Source: an uncultured Pelagibacteraceae bacterium
GTDB taxonomy: Bacteria > Pseudomonadota > Alphaproteobacteria > Pelagibacterales > Pelagibacteraceae
Length of the DNA stretch: 64,000 nucleotides
Direction: 5' to 3'
Assembly (NCBI GenBank): GCA_902551985.1
Contig: CACDFI010000006.1
Location: 1 to 64,000, forward strand
A model generated the notes under the pieces. It was not told where the DNA came from. It ran no database searches and saw nothing but the letters and a program-made list of their open reading frames with translations. How positions within the stretch are numbered: position 1 is the first letter of the stretch; each line of letters opens with the position of its first letter. Positions 1 to 7,822 of this stretch are shown here, in pieces. The translations under genes were made by a program, and so were the position numbers.

Positions 1-1
1 T

Positions 2-307
2 CTTATAACAGAGGGTTATTCTTTGAAGAGACTGATAAATTATACAGTTTCATCAACTCAAGAAATAAAGGAGGAATTTAGAACAGAATTGAAAGCCTCA
101 ATTCCCGATATAATCTATATCTACTCAGAAAATAGCGCTAAGAGTTTATTAAATTTACTTAAAAAATATGATCTTTTAGATAGTTGGATGGATACTAATT
201 TGATGTGTATGGGTGAAAAATCATCATCAATTTTAAATGAGATAAAGTGGAAAAAAATTTTTCTATTTAACCCTGGTGAAGAAGAGTTTTTGCTATATAA
301 AATTTAG
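2..307 (+). CDS. hemD: Uroporphyrinogen-III synthase, C-terminal part (cut by window start)
   Basis: The reading frame is open to the left edge, so this is the 3' end of a gene beginning outside the window; the TTG at 23 is only the first internal start-like codon. The readable part (about 100 residues) resembles the second lobe of HemD, which cyclises hydroxymethylbilane to uroporphyrinogen III in heme synthesis. It has a Y-S-E-N-S-A-K-S-L-L helix start after a beta strand (I-I-Y-I-Y) and ends with a strand-helix pair (C-M-G-E-K-S-S-S-I-L, then a short E-E-E-F-L-L end), as expected for this fold. The family has few invariant residues, so the call rests on overall pattern. The stop lies 3 bases before the MscS gene. 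Confidence 0.65.
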   Translation, partial: LITEGYSLKRLINYTVSSTQEIKEEFRTELKASIPDIIYIYSENSAKSLLNLLKKYDLLDSWMDTNLMCMGEKSSSILNEIKWKKIFLFNPGEEEFLLYKI

Positions 308-309
308 CC

Positions 310-1395
310 ATGGGTGTTTTTGATAATTTTACAGGTCTATTTTTATCAGTTTGGGAAAAAGGAATATTAGGTGTTAACTTTGTAGAGATCTTAATAGGTC
401 TTGGCATTTTCTTTATATTTCTAGTTTTTAGAGGCTTGATCAGTAAATTAGTAATAAGAAAATTAGAACTAATTTCAAAAAGAACTACCAATAAACTTGA
501 TGATACTTTTGTTAAGGCAATGGAGGGACCGGCAAGATTTCTGCCAATTGTTTTAGGGGTATTTTTTGCAAGTTATTATATGTCTTTTTCAGAAGACACT
601 AGATTATTTTTAGATAACGTAAATAGAACTTTAATTACAATTCTACTTTTTTGGATTATTCATCAAATAATTGAGCCAATCTCTTACATTCTTAGTGGTT
701 TTGATAAAATTTTAACTAGAGAACTAATCGGCTGGATCATAAAATCACTTAAAATTTTAATTTTAATTTTAGGAGCTGCAGCAGTTTTAGAATTATGGGG
801 AATAAAAATTGGACCAATAATAGCCGGACTAGGTTTATTTGGTGTTGCTGTTGCATTAGGAGCTCAAGATTTATTTAAAAATTTGATTTCAGGAATTTTA
901 GTTCTTGTAGAGAAAAGATTTAAGATGGGCGATTGGATTGAAGTTGAGGGTATAATTGAGGGTGTAGTAGAAAAAATAGGTTTTCGATCAACCGTAATAA
1001 GAAAATTTGATAAATCTTTAGCTATTATACCTAATTTTCAGTTTGCAGAAAATGCCGTTATAAACAAAAGCCAAATAACTAATTGGAGAATTAGTTGGAC
1101 GATAACTCTTCAATACGACTCAACTGTAGAACAATTAAAAACTATTAGAAATGACATAGAGAATTTTATTAATCAATCAGAAGATTACGATACTGCTGTC
1201 GGAGTATCAGTAAGAGTTGATAAATTTTCTGACAGCTCAATAGATATGTATGTGAGATGTTACACAAAAACAAATAGTTGGAGCGAAATGTTATTAGTAA
1301 AAGAAAGACTTGCAATTAAGATTAAAGAAATTGTAGAGAGTAACAAGGCCTCTTTTGCTTTCCCAAGCACATCTATTTATGTAGAAAAGAAATGA
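310..1395 (+). CDS. MscS-family mechanosensitive ion channel
   Basis: A 361-residue inner-membrane protein with several hydrophobic segments in the first 190 residues (roughly 22-46, 77-95, 105-125 and 145-165). A Gly/Ala-rich pore helix follows at about 168-195 (I-I-A-G-L-G-L-F-G-V-A-V-A-L-G-A-Q-D). Next is the MscS beta domain, with F-K-M-G-D-W-I-E-V and G-V-V-E-K-I-G-F-R-S-T-V-I-R near residues 203-231, and an alpha/beta vestibule. Family role: release of solutes on hypo-osmotic shock. It starts 3 bases after hemD and its last codons overlap the next gene by 4 bases, so it is co-transcribed. Length is somewhat above the minimal 286-residue E. coli MscS, due to an extra N-terminal helix pair. 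Confidence 0.9.
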   Translation: MGVFDNFTGLFLSVWEKGILGVNFVEILIGLGIFFIFLVFRGLISKLVIRKLELISKRTTNKLDDTFVKAMEGPARFLPIVLGVFFASYYMSFSEDTRLFLDNVNRTLITILLFWIIHQIIEPISYILSGFDKILTRELIGWIIKSLKILILILGAAAVLELWGIKIGPIIAGLGLFGVAVALGAQDLFKNLISGILVLVEKRFKMGDWIEVEGIIEGVVEKIGFRSTVIRKFDKSLAIIPNFQFAENAVINKSQITNWRISWTITLQYDSTVEQLKTIRNDIENFINQSEDYDTAVGVSVRVDKFSDSSIDMYVRCYTKTNSWSEMLLVKERLAIKIKEIVESNKASFAFPSTSIYVEKK

Positions 1396-1682
1396 TTGCT
1401 ATATTTTATTTAGTTCTCCAACTTTTGAAATTATATTCTTATGTTGTTATAGCTAATGTAGTTATTAGCTGGTTAATAGCTTTTAATGTTTTAAATACAT
1501 CGAACAGATTTGTTTATTCAATTTTAGAATTTACCTATAAGCTCACAGATCCAATTCTCAACAAAATCAGGGGTTTTTTACCTAGCCTTGGTGCTTTTGA
1601 TATATCGCCAATAATTCTTCTTTTGTTGATATGGTTTATAGAAATGTGTATGAAGCTCTACATAGCACCACTAATTTTTTAA
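1392..1682 (+). CDS. YggT family integral membrane protein
   Basis: A 96-residue protein with two long hydrophobic segments (about 3-30 and 68-92) separated by a polar loop. The loop contains the family hallmark L-T-D-P-I-L-N-K-I-R (near 51-60), followed by a P-S-L-G-A-F-D-I-S-P motif. YggT proteins are small inner-membrane proteins with a suggested part in osmotic tolerance or membrane organisation; biochemical function is not established. The ATG overlaps the MscS stop by 4 bases, a pairing that fits an osmotic theme. It ends 4 bases before folD. Confidence 0.85.
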   Translation: MIAIFYLVLQLLKLYSYVVIANVVISWLIAFNVLNTSNRFVYSILEFTYKLTDPILNKIRGFLPSLGAFDISPIILLLLIWFIEMCMKLYIAPLIF

Positions 1683-1686
1683 TATC

Positions 1687-2535
1687 ATGATTTTAATTGA
1701 CGGAAAAAAACAATCAGCTGAACTAAGAGAGGAACTAAAACAAGAAGTTGAGGGTTTAAAACATAAACACAATAAAGTTCCAGGTCTTACAGTAATTTTA
1801 ATTGGGGACTTGGCCCCAAGCCAAATTTATGTAAGAAATAAAGAAAAATCAGCAAAGCAAGTTGGTTTGAAATCAGAAGTTATAAAATATCCAGATACAG
1901 TAGATGAAAAGACTGTTTTAAATAAAATAGAGGAACTTAATAAGGATGAAACAGTTTCAGGAATTTTAGTTCAATTACCATTGCCAAAACATATCAACAA
2001 ACAACATGTTATTGAAACTATCTCACCACACAAGGATGTAGATGGTTTACATCCAATGAATGTCGGCAATCTATCTTCTGGATATCAAGGATCAATTCCT
2101 TGTACACCACTTGGATGTTATTACTTATTAAAAAAAATTGAACCCAACCTAACGGGAAAAAAAGCCGTTATGATTGGTAGATCAAATCTAAATGGAAAAG
2201 CTATGGCGCAGCTTTTACTTCAAGAAGATTGCACAGTAACGATTACTCATTCAAAAACTAAAGATCTTCAGCATGAGTGCTTAGAGGCAGATGTGATTGT
2301 TGCAGCAGTTGGAATTCCTGAACTTATAAAGGGAGATTGGGTAAAAAAAGATGCAATAGTTATAGATGTTGGAATAAATAAAACTGAAAATGGTATAGTG
2401 GGGGATGTAAATTTTGAAGAGGTTTCAAAAGTTGCAAAAGCTTTAACGCCAGTTCCAGGTGGCGTTGGACCTATGACAATTGCATGTCTTTTAAAAAATA
2501 CAATTGAGTGTTTCAAAAGATCGTTAATTAATTAA
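1687..2535 (+). CDS. folD: Bifunctional methylenetetrahydrofolate dehydrogenase/cyclohydrolase
   Basis: This 282-residue protein matches FolD end to end. The catalytic Y-V-R-N-K-E-K-S region lies near residues 50-58 (Tyr and the general-base Lys). The Q-L-P-L-P-K-H segment lies near 98 and K-D-V-D-G-L-H-P near 118. An NADP-binding G-R-S-N-L-N-G-K motif lies near 165 and the C-terminal P-V-P-G-G-V-G-P-M-T signature near 257. It interconverts 5,10-methylene-, methenyl- and formyl-tetrahydrofolate in cytosolic one-carbon metabolism. DMSP demethylation by DmdA, encoded about 42 kb away, delivers methyl-THF into the same pool. Last of a tight hemD-MscS-YggT-folD run. Confidence 0.96.
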   Translation: MILIDGKKQSAELREELKQEVEGLKHKHNKVPGLTVILIGDLAPSQIYVRNKEKSAKQVGLKSEVIKYPDTVDEKTVLNKIEELNKDETVSGILVQLPLPKHINKQHVIETISPHKDVDGLHPMNVGNLSSGYQGSIPCTPLGCYYLLKKIEPNLTGKKAVMIGRSNLNGKAMAQLLLQEDCTVTITHSKTKDLQHECLEADVIVAAVGIPELIKGDWVKKDAIVIDVGINKTENGIVGDVNFEEVSKVAKALTPVPGGVGPMTIACLLKNTIECFKRSLIN

Positions 2536-2541
2536 AAATAA

Positions 2542-3600
2542 TTGCCAAAGTTAGCAATTTTAATTCTTATTTTTTTTATCTATAATTCTTTATCATTAGC
2601 TATGGAAAAAATACCTTATCATCACTTACCAGACGGTAGTTTTCGAAATCCTGAAGGCTCACCTGAGAGAAATTCTAATTTCAAATGGTCCTTTAAAGTA
2701 TTCAACAAAGAAAAGAAAAAACTTAACATGTCTGTTCCCGAGGATCATGTCATTGATAAACAAAGAGTTCTTTCAAATTTAGAAAATTTAAAAAATGGTG
2801 ATTATGTTGGTTGGATTGGACATGCAACTTTCTTAATTAAGCTTGGAAATACAACAATTATAACTGATCCTGTCTTTTCAAAAAATGCAGGTCCACTAAT
2901 TTTTGGTCCAAAAAGATATGTTAAAACAGCACTAGATTTAAATGAAATTCCTAAGACACACTTATTTCTTCTAACTCATAATCATTACGATCACCAAGAT
3001 ATGACTACAATTAGAAGATTTCCTTTTAAGGATGCAAAAGTTTTACTTCCTCTAAAGCTTGGAAAGTATTTCACGCGAAATAGTTATAAAGATGTGAAGG
3101 AAATGGACTGGTATGATGAAATTAAAGTTAATGAAGACCTTAAAGTAACATTATTACCAGCAGTTCACTGGTCAAAAAGAAGCTTAACAGATACGAATAA
3201 AACTTTATGGGGAAACTTTTTAATTGAGCACAAGAATAAAAAAATACTCTTTGCTTGTGACACTGGAGTTGGAAATATTTATAAAGAGTTAGGTGAAAAA
3301 TATGGACCTATTGATCTAACACTTATTAACATTGGGGCTTATAATTTTTATCCATTATCACCTGATAAAGATAAATCCTCTTATCATACCAACCCTGAAG
3401 AGGCTTTAAGTATTGCAAGAGACCTTAAAAGTAAAAAAGTTTTAGGGATGCATTGGGGTACTTTTGTTTTATCTTTGGAGCCAATAATGGAGCCACCAGT
3501 TAGATTTAAAGATAATGCAGAGAAATATGGTTTTAAAAAAGAAGATGCAATTATTTTTAAAATTGGTGAATTTCAGTCTTTAAAAAATTTAGGAATTTAA
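2542..3600 (+). CDS. Exported metallo-beta-lactamase-fold hydrolase (UlaG/NAPE-PLD-like)
   Basis: A 352-residue protein read from a TTG start 6 bases after folD. The first ~20 residues are a hydrophobic signal sequence (A-I-L-I-L-I-F-F-I-Y), so it is probably periplasmic or lipid-facing. The metal-binding site is clear: G-H-A-T-F-L-I-K near 93-100, T-D-P-V-F near 110, and T-H-N-H-Y-D-H-Q-D near 145. A later His follows in A-V-H-W-S, then an Asp in A-C-D-T-G and a final His in G-M-H-W-G-T. The arrangement matches the NAPE-PLD/UlaG-like branch (phosphodiesterase or lactonase type). The substrate cannot be told. An alternative start at the internal ATG (near 2602) would drop the signal sequence. 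Confidence 0.85.
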   Translation: MPKLAILILIFFIYNSLSLAMEKIPYHHLPDGSFRNPEGSPERNSNFKWSFKVFNKEKKKLNMSVPEDHVIDKQRVLSNLENLKNGDYVGWIGHATFLIKLGNTTIITDPVFSKNAGPLIFGPKRYVKTALDLNEIPKTHLFLLTHNHYDHQDMTTIRRFPFKDAKVLLPLKLGKYFTRNSYKDVKEMDWYDEIKVNEDLKVTLLPAVHWSKRSLTDTNKTLWGNFLIEHKNKKILFACDTGVGNIYKELGEKYGPIDLTLINIGAYNFYPLSPDKDKSSYHTNPEEALSIARDLKSKKVLGMHWGTFVLSLEPIMEPPVRFKDNAEKYGFKKEDAIIFKIGEFQSLKNLGI

Positions 3601-3833
3601 CAACAGCCACAAGTTTTCTTTTGCTTACTTTTTTTCTCTTTTAATAATTTTTCTTCAGCTTTCGCTATTTCTAGTTCTCGTACACTTTCTTCTAAAGCAG
3701 TTTTTTCTTGCAAAAGTTTGTTTTCAAAATATGCATAAAGAGAGTTAAAACCTAGCTTAGAAGCTTTTTTTTCTTCATAGTTTCTTCTTCCCTTTAAATT
3801 TTGAATTAATTTTAATATTTGTGGGTTCTGCAT
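3597..3833 (-). CDS. Small charged protein with C-terminal Cys cluster, unknown
   Basis: A 78-residue reading frame ending in C-G-C-C after a long Lys/Glu-rich, probably coiled-coil helix (about 35-70). I do not recognise a family. The N-terminal N-P-Q-I-L-K-L-I-Q-N-L and the L-G-F-N-S-L-Y-A-Y-F-E-N-K pattern read like genuine protein. The end overlaps the convergent metallohydrolase by 4 bases, and it lies downstream of the photolyase-like gene on the same strand with a 41-base gap. The terminal cysteines could bind a metal or cluster, but this is only inference. Confidence 0.5.
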   Translation of the reverse strand: MQNPQILKLIQNLKGRRNYEEKKASKLGFNSLYAYFENKLLQEKTALEESVRELEIAKAEEKLLKEKKSKQKKTCGCC

Positions 3834-3874
3834 ATTATTTTTATCTCATAAATTAAAAAAATTTCAATTACAAT

Positions 3875-5017
3875 TTATTCAAGGTTTTCAACTACTTTAG
3901 GAATATATTTTTTAAAGTTAAAAAAACCTTTGTTACAAAACTTCCATGAATTTTGATCTAATTTTCTATAAAGAAACTCAATATTTTTTAGCGAGTTTTG
4001 ATTTATGAAATCTAAATTTTCTCCAACAGTTGGATAAAGGCAGTAACAACTTTCTAAGTTTTTAATTTTGTTAATATCAATAATCTCACAATTAATTGAT
4101 TTTTCCTCTAACCTTTTCTTTTGTTCCTCAATCAAACTAGCCTTAAAATTCATTACTTTTTCACTAAGTTTAATATTTCTATTTTCATTTTTATTATCAA
4201 TAAGAAGAATTTTTTTGAATTTTTGTATTGCAAAGTCAGTGATTTCAAATGCTAAATTATTTTCAAAAACTAGTAAGTTTTTCTCTTCAATATTTATCGG
4301 ATTTTCAAAAGTTTTATGGAGAATAGTATAATTTTTATCACTTATTATTGGGGGTGCATTTTCGTTAAGCTTTATATTTTGAAATCTATTATTTGTAAAT
4401 TTTTTAATATTCCATTCACTTGCAAGATAATGTTTCCCTTGAGTTTGAATACCTGCAACCCAACGCCATCCCAAGGTATTAGATGCAGTATCACCATCGT
4501 ATAAGTGTTGCATAAAAAATTCAGAACCAAGTTGCCAAGGTAAGTCTAGTGTAAATATCCAAATGCTAGCAAACCACATTCTGGTGTGATTATGCAAATA
4601 ATTATAAGTCTTAAGTTCATTTACCCATTCATTGAAGCATTCAATATCAGTGTTACCCTCAATGGCATTTAAGTAACTTTTATTATCTTTAAATTCCTCT
4701 TTTATTCTTTTTAAATCTAATAAATAATCATCCCAAACTCCTGATCTTAGTTCTAACCAACCTTTCCAATATGTTCGCCACAGAACTTCTTGAATAAATT
4801 TTTCATTTTTTGAAAAGGAAAATCTTTCCAGCGCTTTACTAATCACTTCTTTTTCATTAATCACCCCATGTGTAATATATGGTGATAAGCAAGATGTGTT
4901 AGATCGTTTATCAGGACCAAAATCAAAATTTCTTAATTTTGAATATTCTCCAAGATTATTTTTAATAAAATTATCTAAGTGCTCAATAGCCGAAGCTCTT
5001 GTAGTTTTAAATTCCAT
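3875..5017 (-). CDS. Photolyase/cryptochrome-like FAD-binding protein with permuted domains
   Basis: A 380-residue protein. Residues about 1-225 resemble the helical FAD-binding catalytic domain of DNA photolyases: L-S-P-Y-I-T-H-G near 44-51, V-L-W-R-T-Y-W-K-G near 77-85, N-H-T-R-M-W-F-A near 143-150, then D-G-D-T-A-S-N-T-L-G-W-R-W-V-A-G near 174-189. Classical photolyases carry an N-terminal alpha/beta antenna domain first. Here the FAD domain begins at residue 1 and an alpha/beta-looking region (L-L-V-F-E-N-N, K-I-L-L-I-D-N, C-Y-C-L-Y-P-T) follows at about 240-350. Repair activity is likely from the fold but unproven. It lies 6 bases after argG on the minus strand. Confidence 0.8.
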   Translation of the reverse strand: MEFKTTRASAIEHLDNFIKNNLGEYSKLRNFDFGPDKRSNTSCLSPYITHGVINEKEVISKALERFSFSKNEKFIQEVLWRTYWKGWLELRSGVWDDYLLDLKRIKEEFKDNKSYLNAIEGNTDIECFNEWVNELKTYNYLHNHTRMWFASIWIFTLDLPWQLGSEFFMQHLYDGDTASNTLGWRWVAGIQTQGKHYLASEWNIKKFTNNRFQNIKLNENAPPIISDKNYTILHKTFENPINIEEKNLLVFENNLAFEITDFAIQKFKKILLIDNKNENRNIKLSEKVMNFKASLIEEQKKRLEEKSINCEIIDINKIKNLESCYCLYPTVGENLDFINQNSLKNIEFLYRKLDQNSWKFCNKGFFNFKKYIPKVVENLE

Positions 5018-5023
5018 TTTTTT

Positions 5024-6208
5024 TTATCTTAATTTTCTTTTATGAAAGTTAATAAATCTTTCTACATTTGATTTATTAAAAGTTTTATTTTCCTCGAAAG
5101 AAACTTTTTTCATTGAATAAGCATTACTTGAAGTTTGTCTTGATTGAATTGTAACATTTCCTTTATAAAGTTTGAGTTTTACTGATCCATTTACTTTATT
5201 TCTATTTAAATCGACTGTTTTTTGCAGTTTAAATCTTTCCTTTGAATACCAATATCCATTATAAACAAGCTCTGCATATCTCGGCATAACCTCATCTTTT
5301 TTGTGCATTGTATCTTTATCTAGAGTTACAGACTCAATTGCTCTATGTGCAATTAGTAATAATGTTCCTCCGGGAGTTTCGTAAACTCCTCTTGATTTTA
5401 TTCCAATAAATCTATTCTCCACTAAATCCACTCTTCCTATTCCATTTTTTCCAGCTAATTGATTAAGTTTATCCAAAACTTTTGCTGGAGATAATTTTTT
5501 TCCATTTAAACCAACAGGGTCACCATTTTTGTAATTAATAGTAATGAAGCTTGGTTTATTTGGAGCCTTTTCAGGAGAAGTTGTTCTTTGAAAAATAAAT
5601 TCAGGTGCAGAATTTTTAGGATTTTCTAAAACTTTTCCCTCTGTTGAAGTATGAAATAAATTATCATCAACTGAGAAAGGTGGTGCTCCTTTTTTATCTT
5701 TTGGAATGGGTATTCCATGTTTTTTTGCATAATTAATAAGATCTGTTCTAGATTTTAATTTCCAAATTCTCCATGGCGCAATTATTTTAATTTTAGGACC
5801 AAAGTAATGATATCCCAATTCAAATCTAACTTGATCATTTCCTTTTCCTGTCGAACCATGTGAGACAGCATAAGCATTAAATTTTTTAGCTACTCTAATT
5901 TGATCTTTTGCAATCAGTGGTCTTGCAATAGATGTTCCTAATAAATAAACGCCCTCATAAAGAGCATGACCTCTTATCATAGGATATACATAATCTTTAA
6001 CAAAAATATTTTTTAAATCTTGAATAATGATTTTTTTAACTCCCAATTTTTTTGCATTCTTAATTATTTTTTTTCTATCCATTTCCTGCCCAACATCAGC
6101 AGTGTATGCTATAACCTCAGCATCATAATTTTCTTGAAGCCATTTAAGAATGATAGACGTATCCAAACCACCTGAATAGGCGAGTACAATCTTCTTTTGT
6201 TTTTTCAT
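5024..6208 (-). CDS. argG: Argininosuccinate synthase
   Basis: A 394-residue cytosolic enzyme joining citrulline and aspartate with ATP to make argininosuccinate (arginine biosynthesis). The ATP pyrophosphatase P-loop A-Y-S-G-G-L-D-T-S is at residues 9-17. The citrulline/aspartate-binding H-G-S-T-G-K-G-N-D-Q-V-R-F-E stretch lies near 116-130, and S-V-D-D-N-L-F-H near 178. A G-R-V-D-L-V-E-N-R segment and G-V-Y-E-T-P-G-G-T follow in the second half. Length is normal for the family (about 400). It starts 1 base after the IalB-like gene ends. Most of the minus-strand block is packed this way, with the photolyase-like gene following. Confidence 0.97.
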   Translation of the reverse strand: MKKQKKIVLAYSGGLDTSIILKWLQENYDAEVIAYTADVGQEMDRKKIIKNAKKLGVKKIIIQDLKNIFVKDYVYPMIRGHALYEGVYLLGTSIARPLIAKDQIRVAKKFNAYAVSHGSTGKGNDQVRFELGYHYFGPKIKIIAPWRIWKLKSRTDLINYAKKHGIPIPKDKKGAPPFSVDDNLFHTSTEGKVLENPKNSAPEFIFQRTTSPEKAPNKPSFITINYKNGDPVGLNGKKLSPAKVLDKLNQLAGKNGIGRVDLVENRFIGIKSRGVYETPGGTLLLIAHRAIESVTLDKDTMHKKDEVMPRYAELVYNGYWYSKERFKLQKTVDLNRNKVNGSVKLKLYKGNVTIQSRQTSSNAYSMKKVSFEENKTFNKSNVERFINFHKRKLR

Positions 6209-6721
6209 TTAAGTGCAGCTTTTTTTTGCAGCGTTATAAGCTTTAGTAAAACCCATCAATGAATAGTCATCTGTAGTTCTTGTGCCACTTTGTTTATAGG
6301 CTGTTATCATCAGCCTTGAGGCCTTTTTCATTCTTTTAATAATTTTTTGCTCTGTTTTTCCACTTGAAATCCATGCAAATTTATTTTGTGGTAAGTCAAA
6401 CTCAAATTTTGATTTTCCAGATGTAGCTAATATTGCATTTTGTGAATTAAAGTCATAACCAGAAGTTATACTCACCTCATCAGAAATTTTATCTTCTGGT
6501 CTAAAGGATACAAATAATCTTGCTTCTCTGTTGCTTGCTTTAGGAGACTGACTTACTGGTATAGAATAAGCAAAACAGATTTTTCCAGTTTCATTAAAAA
6601 CTGCAACAGCATTCCAATCTTTAAAAGTTCCTAATTTTTTTAAGTCCTCTGAATGGACAGATGTCATTAGAAATACTGTCAATATAAGTGTTTTTAAAAA
6701 TAATTTTTTAATTATGGACAT
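6209..6721 (-). CDS. IalB-like exported protein (invasion-associated locus B family)
   Basis: A 170-residue protein with an N-terminal signal sequence (about 1-24: L-I-L-T-V-F-L-M-T-S-V-H-S). The mature part carries the pattern of the IalB/YP-0001 alphaproteobacterial family: F-K-D-W-N-A-V near 33, a Cys in G-K-I-C-F-A-Y near 48, R-P-E-D near 74, G-Y-D-F near 88, then T-D-D-Y-S-L-M-G-F-T-K-A near 150 and a final Cys in K-S-C-T. The two Cys may form a disulfide. Function in free-living cells is unknown; the 'invasion' name comes from Bartonella. Overlaps the start of the upstream aldo/keto reductase's 3' end by 10 bases. Confidence 0.8.
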   Translation of the reverse strand: MSIIKKLFLKTLILTVFLMTSVHSEDLKKLGTFKDWNAVAVFNETGKICFAYSIPVSQSPKASNREARLFVSFRPEDKISDEVSITSGYDFNSQNAILATSGKSKFEFDLPQNKFAWISSGKTEQKIIKRMKKASRLMITAYKQSGTRTTDDYSLMGFTKAYNAAKKSCT

Positions 6722-7746
6722 GGATTAGGATATTTCTTTTGTACATTATTTATTTCTTTAATTACTTCACTATCAAGATTCACTTTTACACTTTCTACGT
6801 TAGTTTTCAACTGCTCCATAGTTGTAGCTCCAATTATCACACTAGTCATAAAGTCTTGTATCTCACAGAATTTTATAGACATTTGACTCATGTCTAGTTC
6901 AAATTTCTGACTAATTCTGTAATAATCTTCAACAGCATTTTCCATATTTGGCTTTCTATATCTTGTCCAAAAATCAAAATCTCTCTCCATTCTTGAGCCT
7001 TTAGGAAACTGTTTATTTCTGTATTTCCCACTTAGGTAACCACTTGCAAGTGGTGAATAAGCCAAACATCCAATATTCTCCCTTATTGATACTTCAGCTA
7101 ACCCTACTTCATAAGATCTATTTAGCAGACTGTATGGATTTTGAATTGCCATCATTCTTGGAAGTGCTTTATCTTTTGCAAGTTGAAGATAATTCATCAC
7201 TCCCCATGGAGTTTCATTTGATAAACCAACATATCTAATTTTGCCTTGTTCAATAAATTTTTTTAAGTTTTCCAAAATATCTTCAAATTTATTCCAGTCG
7301 TTTTCTTTGTGTTCGTATCCTAATTTTCCAAAGTTATTTACGTTTCTTTCAGGCCAATGTAATTGATAAAGATCGATATAATCAGTTTTTAATCTTTTTA
7401 AACTTCCGTGAAGAGCATCTTCTAAGTTTTTTCCAGTAAAACTATTTTCTCCATTTCTCATGTATTTTCTGCTAGGGCCACCCACTTTGGATGCTAATAT
7501 TACATCTTTTCTTTTTTTTGTTTCCTCAAACCAATTTCCAATAATAGTTTCTGTATGGCCGTATGTTTCAGCTTTTGGCGGAACTGCATAGAGTTCAGCT
7601 GTATCCCAAAAATTAACCCCATTTTCTAATGAGTAATTCATTTGTTCAAAAGCTTCACTTTGGGTATTTTGTTCACCCCAAGTCATTGTCCCAAGACAGA
7701 TTGTGCTTACATTTATGTCAGTATTTCCTAGTTTTTTATAATTCAT
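6712..7746 (-). CDS. Aldo/keto reductase (Tas-like)
   Basis: A 344-residue NADPH-dependent oxidoreductase. The TIM-barrel signatures are the start L-G-T-M-T-W-G near 19-25, the catalytic Asp/Tyr in N-F-W-D-T-A-E-L-Y near 45-53, and the catalytic Lys in A-S-K-V-G-G-P. The substrate-site His follows in L-Y-Q-L-H-W-P near 131. A C-terminal V-I-I-G-A-T-T-M-E-Q-L NADPH-phosphate pocket lies near 305. The insert before the H-W-P motif and the overall length resemble Tas/YajO-type enzymes. Substrate unknown. It is the first gene of the minus-strand block leading to argG, divergent from the BI-1 gene. Confidence 0.92.
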   Translation of the reverse strand: MNYKKLGNTDINVSTICLGTMTWGEQNTQSEAFEQMNYSLENGVNFWDTAELYAVPPKAETYGHTETIIGNWFEETKKRKDVILASKVGGPSRKYMRNGENSFTGKNLEDALHGSLKRLKTDYIDLYQLHWPERNVNNFGKLGYEHKENDWNKFEDILENLKKFIEQGKIRYVGLSNETPWGVMNYLQLAKDKALPRMMAIQNPYSLLNRSYEVGLAEVSIRENIGCLAYSPLASGYLSGKYRNKQFPKGSRMERDFDFWTRYRKPNMENAVEDYYRISQKFELDMSQMSIKFCEIQDFMTSVIIGATTMEQLKTNVESVKVNLDSEVIKEINNVQKKYPNPCP

Positions 7747-7756
7747 GCTCAGTTAT

Positions 7757-7774
7757 ATGTAATGTTTGTTACAT
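7757..7774. promoter_or_regulatory. Inverted repeat in divergent promoter region
   Basis: A perfect dyad ATGTAA-N6-TTACAT lies in the 76-base gap between the divergent aldo/keto reductase and BI-1 genes. The position suits a transcription factor operator for either gene. Downstream, TTGAAA (7788-7793) and TATATA (7811-7816) are spaced by 17 bases and point toward the BI-1 gene. That -10 would leave almost no untranslated leader. No regulator is identified. Confidence 0.35.
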
Positions 7775-7822
7775 TTATTTTGACGACTTGAAAATCTCAA
7801 AAAAAAAACTTATATAAATATT

